Shown here: positions 1 to 15,228 of the stretch, piece after piece | Layout: every line of letters starts with the position of its first letter | Position numbering within the stretch: position 1 is the stretch's first letter | Assembly: GCF_005889735.1 (NCBI RefSeq) | Contig: NZ_VCKY01000044.1 | Span: forward strand, 1 to 53,528 | Reading direction: 5' to 3' | Source: Nonomuraea turkmeniaca | GTDB lineage: Bacteria; Actinomycetota; Actinomycetes; Streptosporangiales; Streptosporangiaceae | Length of the DNA stretch: 53,528 bases | Made by a program: the position numbers and the translations under genes | Notes under the pieces: generated by a model | The model's input: the letters and a program-made list of their open reading frames with translations, nothing else | Databases searched by the model: none | What the model was told of the DNA's origin: nothing

Positions 1-2
1 GC

Positions 3-134
3 AATGAGGTCATCGCTGCCTGCCGTGACAACGACACCCGCTTCTCGGTCACCGCCAAACTCGACCCCAAGGTCAAAGCCGCTATCGCCACCATCAGCGA
101 GGACACCTGGAATTCGATCAAGTACCCCCGTTGA
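3..134 (+). pseudogene. IS1380-type transposase fragment
   Basis: An open frame of 44 codons enters from the left edge and ends at TGA 132-134. It reads like the internal DDE region of IS1380-family transposases, with FSVTAKLDPKVKAAIA followed by a W-x-x-I-K-Y-P-R stretch. In that family the protein continues well past this point, so the gene is probably broken at its 3' side by the recombinase element that starts next to it. The 5' part lies outside the window. The family is recognised from memory of the motif; the truncation is inferred from the early stop. Confidence 0.6.
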
Positions 135-163
135 CGCCTGGCGCTGGGTGACAGTTGGTGATG

Positions 164-178
164 CTGGAGTTACTCCAG
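164..178. promoter_or_regulatory. 15-bp palindrome upstream of tnpA-like gene
   Basis: CTGGAGT-T-ACTCCAG is a perfect inverted repeat with a one-base centre. It ends 18 bases before the recombinase start. It could be an operator or part of the element's end. No partner protein is known. Confidence 0.3.
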
Positions 179-196
179 TGACGGGAGTCTCCTCCG

Positions 197-1228
197 ATGT
201 CGTTCGATCCCTGTCTGCTCAACGGCCGTCCCGACCCTGCCCATCCCGGTGTGGTGCGCCTGGGGCATCCGGCGCTGGATGACCATCTAGAGTTGGTGGC
301 GGCCCGGGCCCGGCCCAACACGTTGATCGCGACCGCGTATGACCTGAAGGTGTTCTTCAGCCAGATCCGCAAGGACCCGGCCGAGGTCACCACCGTGGAT
401 GTGCTGGCCTTCATCAAGATGCAGCGTTCGCCGCGCATCGATGCCAAAGTGGTCCGCCTGGAGGACGGGGAGGCCGGGCTGTCGGCCCGGACGATCAAAC
501 GTCGGCTGGCGAGCATCTCTGGGCTGTTCAACTTCCTGGTGGTGCGCGGCGACGTGCCGGCTAACCCGGTGCCTCAGGGACTGGCCGCCCGCCGCCCGGG
601 CCAACGCGTGATCCGGCAGGTCCCGCTGATTCGTACGCCCCGGACACTTCCCCGGGTACTCGAGCCCGGCGAGGTGTCGGCTTTCGTGGCCGCGCTGCGT
701 ACTCGTCGCGACCGAGCGATGGCCGAGGCCATGCTGCTGGGCGGGCTGCGCCGCTGCGAGGTGCTGGGCGTGCCTCTTGGCGATCTACGACCCGGAGAGC
801 ATCGCGTATTCATCGCCGAAGGCAAGGGCGGACACCAGCGGATCGTCCCGATCTCGGCCCGGTTTTTCGCCACCGTGGCCGACTATCTGGCCACCGAACG
901 GCCGCAGACCAGCACCACCGATCGGCTGTTCGTCGTCCTCAAGGGACCACGTCGCGGCCGGCCACTGTCGGCATCCGGCCTGGATGAGATTGTCACCGGT
1001 GCCCGTGACCGGGCCGGAATCATCCGCTTGACCTGCCATCAACTACGTCACACGTGTCTGACCCGGCTGCGCGAGGCGGGCATGGCGTTGGAAGCGTTGC
1101 AGGCCCAAGCCGGTCACCGCTCCATCGAATCCACCCGGATCTACCTCCACCTGGCAGGAAGCTGGCTCGCGGAGGAGTACCGGCGCGCCATGGAGGCGAT
1201 CGACGCCCAGACCATCCAGGAGCGGTGA
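197..1228 (+). CDS. Tyrosine recombinase, Tn554 TnpA-like
   Basis: Site-specific tyrosine recombinase of 343 residues. An N-terminal SAM-like core-binding domain (about 20-120) is followed by a catalytic domain. Visible catalytic residues are Arg185 in GGLRRCEVL, a Lys in AEGKGGHQRIVPI, the H-x-x-R box in HQLRHTCL, the His in AGHRS, and the nucleophile Tyr316 in RIYLHL. Its stop overlaps the start of the next recombinase (TGATG), which points to translational coupling. The size and the tandem order with a roughly 600-residue recombinase match TnpA and TnpB of Tn554-type elements (361 and 630 residues in Tn554). No tnpC-like gene follows. A GGGAG lies upstream of the ATG. The pair looks intact, but the element's ends are not resolved. 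Confidence 0.85.
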   Translation: MSFDPCLLNGRPDPAHPGVVRLGHPALDDHLELVAARARPNTLIATAYDLKVFFSQIRKDPAEVTTVDVLAFIKMQRSPRIDAKVVRLEDGEAGLSARTIKRRLASISGLFNFLVVRGDVPANPVPQGLAARRPGQRVIRQVPLIRTPRTLPRVLEPGEVSAFVAALRTRRDRAMAEAMLLGGLRRCEVLGVPLGDLRPGEHRVFIAEGKGGHQRIVPISARFFATVADYLATERPQTSTTDRLFVVLKGPRRGRPLSASGLDEIVTGARDRAGIIRLTCHQLRHTCLTRLREAGMALEALQAQAGHRSIESTRIYLHLAGSWLAEEYRRAMEAIDAQTIQER

Positions 1229-3054
1229 TGGAGGCGAGGGCATCGCTGGCGGCCGAGCCTGACCTGGTCGAGCACTACTGCCATGACGCTCAACAGGCGG
1301 GGGCGAAGATCTGGCCGTCGCACCGACTCGCGGCCGAGACGTTCCTGCACCGCGTCGCTGCCTGCGGAGAATGGGCGGGCATGGACCTGACCGAGCGGCT
1401 GGCCGCCACCCGAGAGCAGATGCGGACCGGGCCGTTCGTCAGCTGGCTGATCGTCACCGGCCGGTGCGTCGTGGACGCCGCCTTCCTGGTCACGGCCGGG
1501 CTGCGGCTCGGGGAGGCTGCTTCCCGCTATCAGCCCCTGGCCCGGCTCCGGTTCGAGCAGGCCACGGACCGCCTGTCGATCGCTCTGGCCGACACTCGGT
1601 TGCAGTGGCACATGCTCGCCTTGCTGGCCGCGGCCACCGCCACCACCGTCGACCGCATCGACACCCAGATCTTCTTCGCCGGCCGTGAGCTGCTGCTGGC
1701 CGCCTATCGCCGGCGCGGACACCCTGACTCAGACCGCAACCCCGCCGCCATCCTTCATCGCCTGCAGGCGACGCTGTTCCATGACCAAGTGATCGACACC
1801 CTGGAGCGGCCCGGCCGCATCCCGGTCAGCATTGCCGGCTGGAACGGCGTCACCACCTCATACGCCCTGGCCGCCCGCCGCTACGTCGAGCAGGTCGCCC
1901 TCAGCCTTCGCCCTTCCACCGTCAAGGCCATCGAGCGCGATCTGCGCCAGTTCGGCCACTACCTGGCCGACCGACACCCCGACGTCACCACCTTGGCCCA
2001 GCTCAACCGCAGCCACATCGAGGACTACAAGCGTCACCTCGCCTGCGACCCGCGGCCCTCCGGAGCGCCGCTGGCCAAGCCCAGCATCAAGAACACGCTG
2101 ATCAACCTGCGCTGCTTCTTCACCCGGATCACCGAATGGGACTACCCCGACGTCCCACCCCGGCCGCTGATCTTCGACGCAGATCTGCCCATCATCGACC
2201 GGCCACTACCCCGTTTCCTCGACGACGCCGCAGCCACCAAACTGCTGCGCACCGCCCGCGCCGAACCTGATGCCTTCACCCGACTGGTCGTCGAGCTTCT
2301 CGCCCGAACCGGTATGCGCAAAGGCGAACTGCTCGCTCTGACCGTTGACGCCGTCGTCCAGATCGGCTCGGCCTACTGGCTGCGCATCCCGATCGGGAAA
2401 CTGCACAACGACCGCTACATCCCGCTCCACCCGGAACTGAAGAGCCTGCTGGACGCCTGGCTCCATGACCGGCCCACCGACCTGCGCTCGGACAAGATGT
2501 TCCTGCGCCGCGGCGGGCGCCCCATCCTCCCCCGCCACATCGACCAGGCCCTGGCAAAGGTCGCCGACACGGCTGGCATCGGCCACATCACCGCACACCA
2601 ACTCCGCCATACCCTGGCCACCCAGGCCATCAACCGCGGCATGTCCCTGGAGGCCATTGCCGCCCTGCTCGGCCACAAGACCCTCGCCATGACCATGGTC
2701 TACGCACGCATCGCTGACCGCACCGTTGCCGAGGAGTACTTCTCGGTGACCGAGAAGGTCGAGGCGCTCCACACCCAGCCCGCCCAACTCCCCGCCACCG
2801 ACGAAGGGCACCAGATGCGCCGCCTACGGGCCGAGATGCACCGCCGCATGCTCGGCAACGGCCACTGCGCCCGACCGGTCGAGATGGACTGCCACTTCGA
2901 GTCGATCTGTGAATCCTGCCAGTTCTTCGTCACCACGATCGAGTTCCGCCCTCGCCTGCAGGCCCAACGCGACGACGCCAAGGAGAAAGGACAGATCGGA
3001 CGTCAGAAGATCTTCGACGGCCTGCTCGACAGACTCGACTCAACAGGCACTTGA
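1228..3054 (+). CDS. Tyrosine recombinase, Tn554 TnpB-like
   Basis: Large tyrosine recombinase of 608 residues. The start at 1228 was chosen because it forms the TGATG overlap with tnpA. A long N-terminal region (1-270) precedes a core-binding domain (about 275-385 by homology) and the catalytic domain. Arg364 (RTGMRKGELL), the H-x-x-R box in HQLRHTLA, AALLGHKTL and Tyr492 (MVYARIADR) supply the catalytic set. The C-terminus carries a cysteine cluster, HCARPVEMDCHFESICESC, typical of TnpB-type recombinases and probably zinc-binding. TnpA and TnpB would act together on the element's ends. An IS3 fragment follows in the same reading frame directly after the stop, so the right boundary of the element has been disturbed. 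Confidence 0.85.
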   Translation: MEARASLAAEPDLVEHYCHDAQQAGAKIWPSHRLAAETFLHRVAACGEWAGMDLTERLAATREQMRTGPFVSWLIVTGRCVVDAAFLVTAGLRLGEAASRYQPLARLRFEQATDRLSIALADTRLQWHMLALLAAATATTVDRIDTQIFFAGRELLLAAYRRRGHPDSDRNPAAILHRLQATLFHDQVIDTLERPGRIPVSIAGWNGVTTSYALAARRYVEQVALSLRPSTVKAIERDLRQFGHYLADRHPDVTTLAQLNRSHIEDYKRHLACDPRPSGAPLAKPSIKNTLINLRCFFTRITEWDYPDVPPRPLIFDADLPIIDRPLPRFLDDAAATKLLRTARAEPDAFTRLVVELLARTGMRKGELLALTVDAVVQIGSAYWLRIPIGKLHNDRYIPLHPELKSLLDAWLHDRPTDLRSDKMFLRRGGRPILPRHIDQALAKVADTAGIGHITAHQLRHTLATQAINRGMSLEAIAALLGHKTLAMTMVYARIADRTVAEEYFSVTEKVEALHTQPAQLPATDEGHQMRRLRAEMHRRMLGNGHCARPVEMDCHFESICESCQFFVTTIEFRPRLQAQRDDAKEKGQIGRQKIFDGLLDRLDSTGT

Positions 3055-3162
3055 CTCGATCATCTGCATAACTACAACCACCGGCGCCTGCACTCCGCGC
3101 TCGGCTACCGGCCACCCCTGGAAGTACTCAACGAATCCCTTTCAACCCAAACAGCCGCATAG
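3055..3162 (+). pseudogene. IS3-family orfB C-terminal remnant
   Basis: Thirty-five codons reading HNYNHRRLHSALGYRPP and ending at TAG 3160-3162. This is the classic C-terminal end of IS3-family OrfB integrases. It starts immediately after the tnpB stop, in the same frame, so either IS3 was cut here by the recombinase element or the two were joined by deletion. The rest of orfB is absent. Confidence 0.7.
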
Positions 3163-3245
3163 GCTACGCCCATAAGACGGCTGTCCGGAATCTCCGTGGC
3201 GCCTCACTCGTAATCAGGGCCACATGGTGATGCCTTATTCGAAGA

Positions 3246-3867
3246 TCAAGCTGACCTCAATGGCGACTGGTCCAACCCGCCATTGAGCAGCACATCCCGG
3301 ACGAACTCAGCCGCGTTACGCGCAGCGATCTCGTGCCAATCGTCGTTCTTGCTCATCCCCCAATCGCAGATGGATTTCACCACGATCCAGTCCACCTTCT
3401 CCTTGGCCGCGGCAGCGTAGACGCCGATTCCCTCCATCTCGCCACCGATCGCATCCGGATTCGCGTCGATGAGCTTTTGACGTGCTGTCGGCAAGTTGCG
3501 CAACAGGCTCCGGGAAAGCATGACGCCGGAATGAACTTTCGGGCCGTCCCTCGCCAACCTGGCGCTCTGGCACCGGTCGAGCAGCGTCACCGACGGGACA
3601 GCACGCTCACCCCTGCAGATCTCGATCTCTGTCCCGACGTGGGCTCGATGATCTTTTGTGATCGATGCCTCGCAGTCGGGTACACACCAGGATGTCTCCG
3701 AGCCGTTGCTCGCCTTCGCGCAGGCCATAGCAGATTCCGATGAGCAGGAGATGGTCAGGCCCCAACTGATCGATCAGCGACTTGGCGGTCAGCTGGGCGC
3801 CTCCCGGATCCACGGCCGCCGGCCGCGTCTGCGCCAGCAGGACCCGGGAACGGCGGTTATCGGGTCT
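3246..3867 (-). pseudogene. Nucleoside phosphorylase-domain gene (frameshifted)
   Basis: Leftward gene of the PNP/UDP-phosphorylase superfamily (MTA/SAH-nucleosidase-like fold). One frame gives LLLIGICYGLREGEQRLGDI; after a one-base shift near 3655 the next frame gives PDAIGGEMEGIGVYAAAAKE and VKSICDWG. These match the purine-binding E-M-E-x-x-G box and the catalytic D region of such domains. The N-terminus is cut at an in-frame TGA (3868-3870), and no start codon with a ribosome site is visible. Such domains often occur as stand-alone nucleosidases or as effector or signalling modules. The C-terminal half has no other lesion, so the break may be recent. Confidence 0.65.
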
Positions 3868-4084
3868 TCACATTCGGCCGGGACGCTGACGCGGTCCTGC
3901 GCCAGAAGCGGCACACCAGGGGTTTCAATGGTGCCGAGCGCCGGGCGGTGGTCCCTCGGCGATCCGGCAGCTGTTCGATCGGGCGCATCGCAGGCGCTGC
4001 GAGTCCGGCACGTTTCCGCGGGCCGCGCTCCCGCGGCCGTGGTCACACCGAACCCTTTTCTCTGAAAGATTCAGGAGAGAAGGG

Positions 4085-4095
4085 CGAAAGTTTCT
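4085..4095. promoter_or_regulatory. XlnR/BxlR-like operator candidate
   Basis: CGAAAGTTTCT differs in one base from the palindrome CGAAAGTTTCG, which is close to sites reported for actinomycete xylan/xylo-oligosaccharide regulators of the LacI/ROK type. It lies about 450 bp before the cellulase start. A related GAAAATTTC lies at 4236-4244 and a TGAAAGTTTCA at 10766-10776. Confidence 0.3.
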
Positions 4096-4235
4096 CTGCG
4101 TTTCCTCACTCCCTTCGCTGACCTGGCCGAAAATGTTGGGCGGTCTGTCCGATCCCGGGAATCTCAGGCTGAGCCGGCCTACGTGGTTGGCGGTGATTCT
4201 CTCCGTCACTACATTATGTTTCGCGTCAATCGATA

Positions 4236-4244
4236 GAAAATTTC
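4236..4244. promoter_or_regulatory. GAAA-A-TTTC operator candidate
   Basis: A nine-base odd palindrome, GAAAATTTC, about 300 bp before the cellulase ATG. It resembles the sites at 4085 and 10766. It is short enough to occur by chance. Confidence 0.22.
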
Positions 4245-4541
4245 ACTGGCCCCGTCCGATGTTCAGGATCGGGCCGCAGGCCGCGCCTCGGCGATGGGAG
4301 AGCAGATGGTCATGTCGGTGCCGCCACGTGCGAGCGGCGAGAACGGCATCACGATATGGCTCCTGCTCGTAAGGTCTCGCCTCAGGCCCCGTGACCAGAG
4401 CCTCTGCCGGCCGAATCGGGCCTGAGCGCTGCGTCGGCACCTGCCACGCACATTCCCTCATCCATAGGTTCGTCCAACGTCGTTTTCCAACGGCAGCCGA
4501 TCGGCGCGGTCGAAAGGGCGACGCGCCCAAGGGAGTGAGAA

Positions 4542-6593
4542 ATGCACAGCTTACGTAAGGCCCGCCAACGGATCGGCGCGATCGCGGGCATCGTCATCGC
4601 GTTACTGACAGCGGGAACGATGACGGCCGTGAACGCGCAGGCGGTGGCCGGCTGCGGTGTCGTCTACACCGTCTCCACGCAGTGGCCGGGCGGCTTCACC
4701 GCCAACCTCAATGTCACCAACCTCGGTGACCCGATCAACGGCTGGAGGCTCGCCTGGGCCTTCCCCTCGGGTCAGCAGGTCACCCAAGCGTGGAACAGCA
4801 CGGTCACCTCCTCCGGCGCGCAGGTCACCGCGGCGAACACGAACTGGAACGCGGCCATCGCCACAGACGCGACGGTCTCCTTGGGTTTCAACGGATCGTG
4901 GACGGGCGTCAACACCGCGCCCGCGTCCTTCACGCTCAACGGTGTCACGTGCACGGGAAAGGTGGTCGGCCCTTCGCCTTCGCCCAGCCCCTCGCCGTCG
5001 CCGACGACCGCGATGGACACCGTGGCCGCCATGCAGCCGGGCTGGAATCTCGGCAACACCTTCGACGCCATCCCCGACGAGACGGCATGGGGCAACCCAC
5101 TCACCACGCAGGCGCTGCTCCACCAGGTACGGTCCCAGGGGTACAAGAGCATCCGAATTCCGATCACCTGGAGCAACCACCACGGTCCGGCCCCCGACTA
5201 CGCCATCGACGCCGCGTGGCTGAACCGCGTCCGCCAGGTCGTCGAATGGTCCCTGGCCGAGGACTTCTACGTGCTGATCAACCTTCACCACGACTCCTGG
5301 CAGTGGATCAATACCTACCCGTCGGACTCGGCAACGGTGATGAACCGCTATACCGCACTGTGGCGCCAGCTCGCCGGCTCCTTCCGCAACCACTCGCCGA
5401 AACTGCTGTTCGAGAGCATCAACGAGCCACAGTTCGCCGGCACCTCCAGCGACGAGCAGGGCGACCAGCTGCTGAACACGCTCAACACCAAGTTCGTCCA
5501 TGTCGTCCGTCAGTCGGGCGGCGCCAACGCCACTCGCGTCCTGGTTCTGCCTACGCTGCACACCAGCAGCGAACAGGGTCGTGTGGACGCGCTGGCCGCC
5601 ACCTTCACCGCGTTGCGCGACCCCAACCTCGCCGCGACGGTCCATTTCTACGGCTGGTGGCCGTTCAGCGTGAACATCGCGGGCGGCACCCGATACGACA
5701 GCAATGTCGAACAGGACCTCATCGCCGGGTTCGACCGGGTGCGTACCGCCTTCGTCTCCCACGGCATCCCGGTGATCATCGGGGAGTGGGCACTGCTCAG
5801 CTGGGACCACACCCGCCCGGGCATCATCGAGCGCGGGGAATTCCTGAAGTTCCTCGAGGCCGTGGGCTATCACGCCCGCATCCGCAACCTCACCACCATG
5901 CTCTGGGACGCCGGTCAGTTCCTGAACAGGAACGAACTGCAATGGCGTGACCAGGGCGTGTTCGACATGATGAAAGCGAGCTGGACCACTCGTTCCGGCA
6001 CCGCCTCCACCGATCAGGTGTACGTTCCCTCCAGCGGCACGATCGCCGGCCAGACGCTCACGCTCAACCTCAACGGCACCACGTTCCAGGGCCTGTGCCA
6101 GGGCAGCACCCCATTGAGCCAGGGCAGCGACTACACCGTGTCGGGCACCACGCTGACCCTCACCTCGGCCGCCCTCACCCGCCTGGCCGGCAACCGGGCC
6201 TACGGGGTCAATGCCACCATCGAGGCACGGTTCTCCCAGGGCATGCCCTGGCGGATAAGCGTCATCTCCTCCAGCACGCCGACACAGGCCGCCGCGAGCG
6301 GAACAACGACATCGTTCGCCATTCCCACCCAGTTCCGCGGTGACCAGCTCGCCACCATGGAGGCCAAATACGCCGACGGCAGCCCGGCCGGACCGGCCAA
6401 CTGGACCACCTACAAGGAGTTCTGGCAGAACTTCCAACCCGACTACAGCGCCGGCACCATCATCATGAAGCCCGAGTTCTTCGCCGAGGTCAACGATGAC
6501 CGCATCACGCTCACCTTCCACTTCTGGAGTGGAAAGCAGATCACCTACTACGTCACCAAGTCCGGCACGACGGTGACCGGCGCCACCACCTGA
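4542..6593 (+). CDS. Secreted cellulase, CBM2-GH5-CBM_X2-like
   Basis: Extracellular endo-beta-1,4-glucanase of 683 residues. In order: a Sec signal peptide (1-33, cleavage near VNAQA), a cellulose-binding CBM2 (about 36-130, with the terminal Cys pair), a PSPSPSP linker (about 136-151), a GH5 domain (about 155-480) and a C-terminal region (about 490-680) that resembles CBM_X2/Ig-like modules found beside GH5. In GH5 the acid/base is Glu295 in ESINEPQF and the nucleophile is Glu415 in IIGEWALL; GWNLGNTFD and INLHHDSW are also typical. GGGAG six bases before the ATG supports the start. A strong hairpin follows, so it is probably monocistronic. It should attack cellulose or mixed-linkage/xyloglucan backbones alongside the neighbouring side-chain enzymes. 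Confidence 0.92.
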   Translation: MHSLRKARQRIGAIAGIVIALLTAGTMTAVNAQAVAGCGVVYTVSTQWPGGFTANLNVTNLGDPINGWRLAWAFPSGQQVTQAWNSTVTSSGAQVTAANTNWNAAIATDATVSLGFNGSWTGVNTAPASFTLNGVTCTGKVVGPSPSPSPSPSPTTAMDTVAAMQPGWNLGNTFDAIPDETAWGNPLTTQALLHQVRSQGYKSIRIPITWSNHHGPAPDYAIDAAWLNRVRQVVEWSLAEDFYVLINLHHDSWQWINTYPSDSATVMNRYTALWRQLAGSFRNHSPKLLFESINEPQFAGTSSDEQGDQLLNTLNTKFVHVVRQSGGANATRVLVLPTLHTSSEQGRVDALAATFTALRDPNLAATVHFYGWWPFSVNIAGGTRYDSNVEQDLIAGFDRVRTAFVSHGIPVIIGEWALLSWDHTRPGIIERGEFLKFLEAVGYHARIRNLTTMLWDAGQFLNRNELQWRDQGVFDMMKASWTTRSGTASTDQVYVPSSGTIAGQTLTLNLNGTTFQGLCQGSTPLSQGSDYTVSGTTLTLTSAALTRLAGNRAYGVNATIEARFSQGMPWRISVISSSTPTQAAASGTTTSFAIPTQFRGDQLATMEAKYADGSPAGPANWTTYKEFWQNFQPDYSAGTIIMKPEFFAEVNDDRITLTFHFWSGKQITYYVTKSGTTVTGATT

Positions 6594-6606
6594 CCACCAC
6601 CGTGAC

Positions 6607-6634
6607 GGGTGCCGCGCTTCTTGGCGCGGCACCC
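6607..6634 (+). terminator. Intrinsic-type terminator hairpin
   Basis: GGGTGCCGCG, an eight-base loop and CGCGGCACCC form a perfect 10-bp stem 14 bases after the cellulase stop. There is no U-tract, as is common in actinomycetes. Confidence 0.7.
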
Positions 6635-6701
6635 GAACGGCAGACGGAGGCCAACTGGCCTCCAGGTGGCTCGTTCGAACCACGCAAGGATGCCGTCGAT
6701 C

Positions 6702-7029
6702 TCACGCGGGTCGGCGTGGCTCCGTGGCACACCATGGAACTCGTCGGAGACGATTCGTCTTCCGCGCGATGGAAACCGCGGCCTTACGCAAGATCTCCTT
6801 CTCCTCGCGCAGCGGCTTGACCGCACGGCACGGCCGGGCCGTCTCGTCTTTCTCGCCGCTGGTCCAGACCGTCGGCGCGGCGGCCGTCGTCAAAATCGGC
6901 CTGGCGCACCCGGAGACAGATCGACCGCGCGGAGGGCTCGAATGCCTTGGCGAGTTCCTCCGGCGGCCGGCCCCGCGCGCATCGGCTCCACCATCTGCCG
7001 GCGAACTCCGGCGGATGGTGGTTCGGCAC
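6702..7029 (-). pseudogene. IS3-family orfA remnant (frameshifted)
   Basis: Leftward fragment. The first frame starts at 7029 with a PPEF-like helix-turn-helix start and PPEELAKAFEPSA. A shifted frame near 6890-6760 continues with LREEKEILRKAAVSIAR, the leucine-zipper end of IS3 OrfA. The usual PxFR and TTxE motifs are eroded and orfB is missing. This is a dead insertion-sequence scar between the cellulase and esterase genes. Confidence 0.6.
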
Positions 7030-7109
7030 GGTGAACTCCTTCCTCCGGGAAACAGGGTCCCCAGAGATTCAGGTGTCCACCGAACCGGGTCGACTCGGGG
7101 CGGACGGTG

Positions 7110-10600
<3,491 letters not shown>

Positions 10601-11380
10601 GGCGGCATGTTTCCGCCTCCGCCATGACTCGTGCCGGTGGCGATGATCACGCATGGTCGACAGCGGCGACAGGCTCGGCGTTTCGACAGGCAGACGGGAA
10701 AGCCTTTCCCGGCGCAGGTCTCGCGGGCAGGCACAGGGGCAGGCACAGCCCTCCCATGCGGGAGATGAAAGTTTCACATTTATTGTGCGTCAGCGCGACG
10801 AGGCTTGTCTGACTAAAACCTTCCGAACTAGAAGGAGTGAGCCGCCCATGATGCGGTTGTGACTCACGACAGCACGGTGCAGGAAAGGGAGCAAAAGATC
10901 AACGCAGTGTCGCGAAGGGCGTGTGCGTGTTCATGGATAAGCCTGCTTAGAAGGGCTCTTAGGTACGCCTATTTCGCCGCCGGAACGGATCCGCCCCTCT
11001 CGCTGGAGCCTTCCTGTCGCTCACGCCAGACGCCGTCCAGTAGCGACTTCTGCCAGGTTACGCTCCCCGGAACAAGCGGGTGGTGACGACCCTCGCGAGA
11101 GGGTTCTGACCTTGACAACACATCATACGTCATATGTGCTGTGCACACCGTAAGGCCGTGCCGGTCACGGATCTGGAGCACATCCTCCCTCGAGAGGTTC
11201 GGTCATGCCCTCGTCGTCATTCGCGATCAGAAGCCACCGGTTGCTCACCACAGTCCGGATCGCTCACGCACCGGCCGCGGCGCTCCGCAGGTTGGTGGGA
11301 GGAGCCGCTGCTGCGGCTCTGATCGTCGTGGCCGCGTTTGGCGGCTCGAAACCATGCGTTTACCTCCATTACACACATTA
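10601..11380. other. Long divergent intergenic region
   Basis: About 0.8 kb between the two divergent glycosidase promoters without a recognisable gene. It contains TGAAAGTTTCA (10766-10776), similar to the sites before the cellulase gene, and a TTGACA at 11113-11118 that lacks a clear -10. Confidence 0.4.
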
Positions 11381-11409
11381 TTGACATCACTGATAGCGAG
11401 ATCTAGTCT
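11381..11409 (+). promoter_or_regulatory. Promoter of the GH39-like gene
   Basis: TTGACA (11381-11386), a 17-bp spacer and TAGTCT (11404-11409). The operator begins six bases later and would cover the transcription start. Confidence 0.55.
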
Positions 11410-11414
11410 GCAGT

Positions 11415-11426
11415 CGAATCGATTCG
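11415..11426. promoter_or_regulatory. LacI-type operator, CGAATCGATTCG
   Basis: Perfect 12-bp palindrome with the central CG usual for LacI-family operators. A partial repeat (ATTCGAT) follows directly. It overlaps the expected start of transcription. Confidence 0.65.
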
Positions 11427-11510
11427 ATTCGATGCAGGACATTCTGGTTTTCGCGCCACCTCCCCCACGAAGCCGTTCCACTCACATGTGCGCACAGCAC
11501 CCACGAGTGA

Positions 11511-13397
<1,887 letters not shown>

Positions 13398-13423
13398 CCC
13401 GGTGACCGGCGGGGATCACCGGG
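13398..13423 (+). terminator. Hairpin after the GH39-like gene
   Basis: CCCGGTGA and TCACCGGG form an 8-bp stem with a 10-base loop. The stem begins at the stop codon and is followed by GTTTGT. It may separate this gene from the GH54 gene or weaken read-through. Confidence 0.45.
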
Positions 13424-13431
13424 GTTTGTAA

Positions 13432-14970
<1,539 letters not shown>

Positions 14971-15031
14971 CCCGCCGCAACAACCGGCCGGTCGTGCCGC
15001 CCTTCGCGGTGATGACGGCGGCTGTGAGAGG

Positions 15032-15061
15032 CCCGGCGGCGACATCCTTCTCGCCGCCGGG
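15032..15061 (+). terminator. Terminator after the GH54 gene
   Basis: CCCGGCGGCGA, loop CATCCTTC, and TCGCCGCCGGG form a perfect 11-bp stem. TCCGTTGTTTG follows. Confidence 0.7.
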
Positions 15062-15072
15062 TCCGTTGTTTG

Positions 15073-15084
15073 CGAATCGATTCG
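15073..15084. promoter_or_regulatory. Orphan LacI-type operator, CGAATCGATTCG
   Basis: The same perfect 12-bp palindrome as at 11415. It is followed not by a sugar gene but by insertion-sequence debris and a broken oxidoreductase gene, so its original target seems to be lost. Confidence 0.55.
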
Positions 15085-15116
15085 GCGAGCCGGAGAACGC
15101 GCATCTCCACCGACAG

Positions 15117-15228
15117 TGCGCCTGCCGATAATGTTATCCGCCCAGGTCATGGCCTTGCAGGGCTTGGCGCTGGGTGACGCGATTTCCGGCCACTGGGAGG
15201 GGGACCAAGTGCGGCATGATGATCGGCC
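15117..15228 (+). other. Insertion-sequence debris
   Basis: A 42-bp segment (15117-15158) matches 22474-22515 at 36 of 42 positions. It is followed by a short frame reading DAISGHWEGDQ, like the catalytic region of IS30-type transposases. No complete element is present. Confidence 0.35.

Larger units (their letters stand above)
3868..4541. other. Non-coding leader region of the cellulase gene
   Basis: No convincing gene is seen here. The stretch holds a short perfect hairpin GGCCGCG-CTCC-CGCGGCC (4021-4038), a longer imperfect stem at 4053-4084 (CCCTTTTCTC...GAGAGAAGGG), and two NGAAANTTTCN-like sites. It is probably the long regulatory region of the cellulase gene mixed with element debris. 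Confidence 0.4.

Noticed and set aside
4602..6683. Long open frame antisense to the cellulase gene
   Set aside because: It mirrors the GC-rich third positions of the cellulase gene, encodes low-complexity R/G/V/E-rich sequence without a family motif, and has no ribosome site. The same holds for antisense frames across 8329-10497, 13468-15672 and 20131-21273.
11134..11322. Short open frames in the divergent glycosidase region
   Set aside because: They lack ribosome sites and conserved features. The region is better explained as regulatory.
15150..15228. An IS30 transposase gene
   Set aside because: Only about a dozen residues resemble the family. This is not enough for a gene call, so it is kept as debris.
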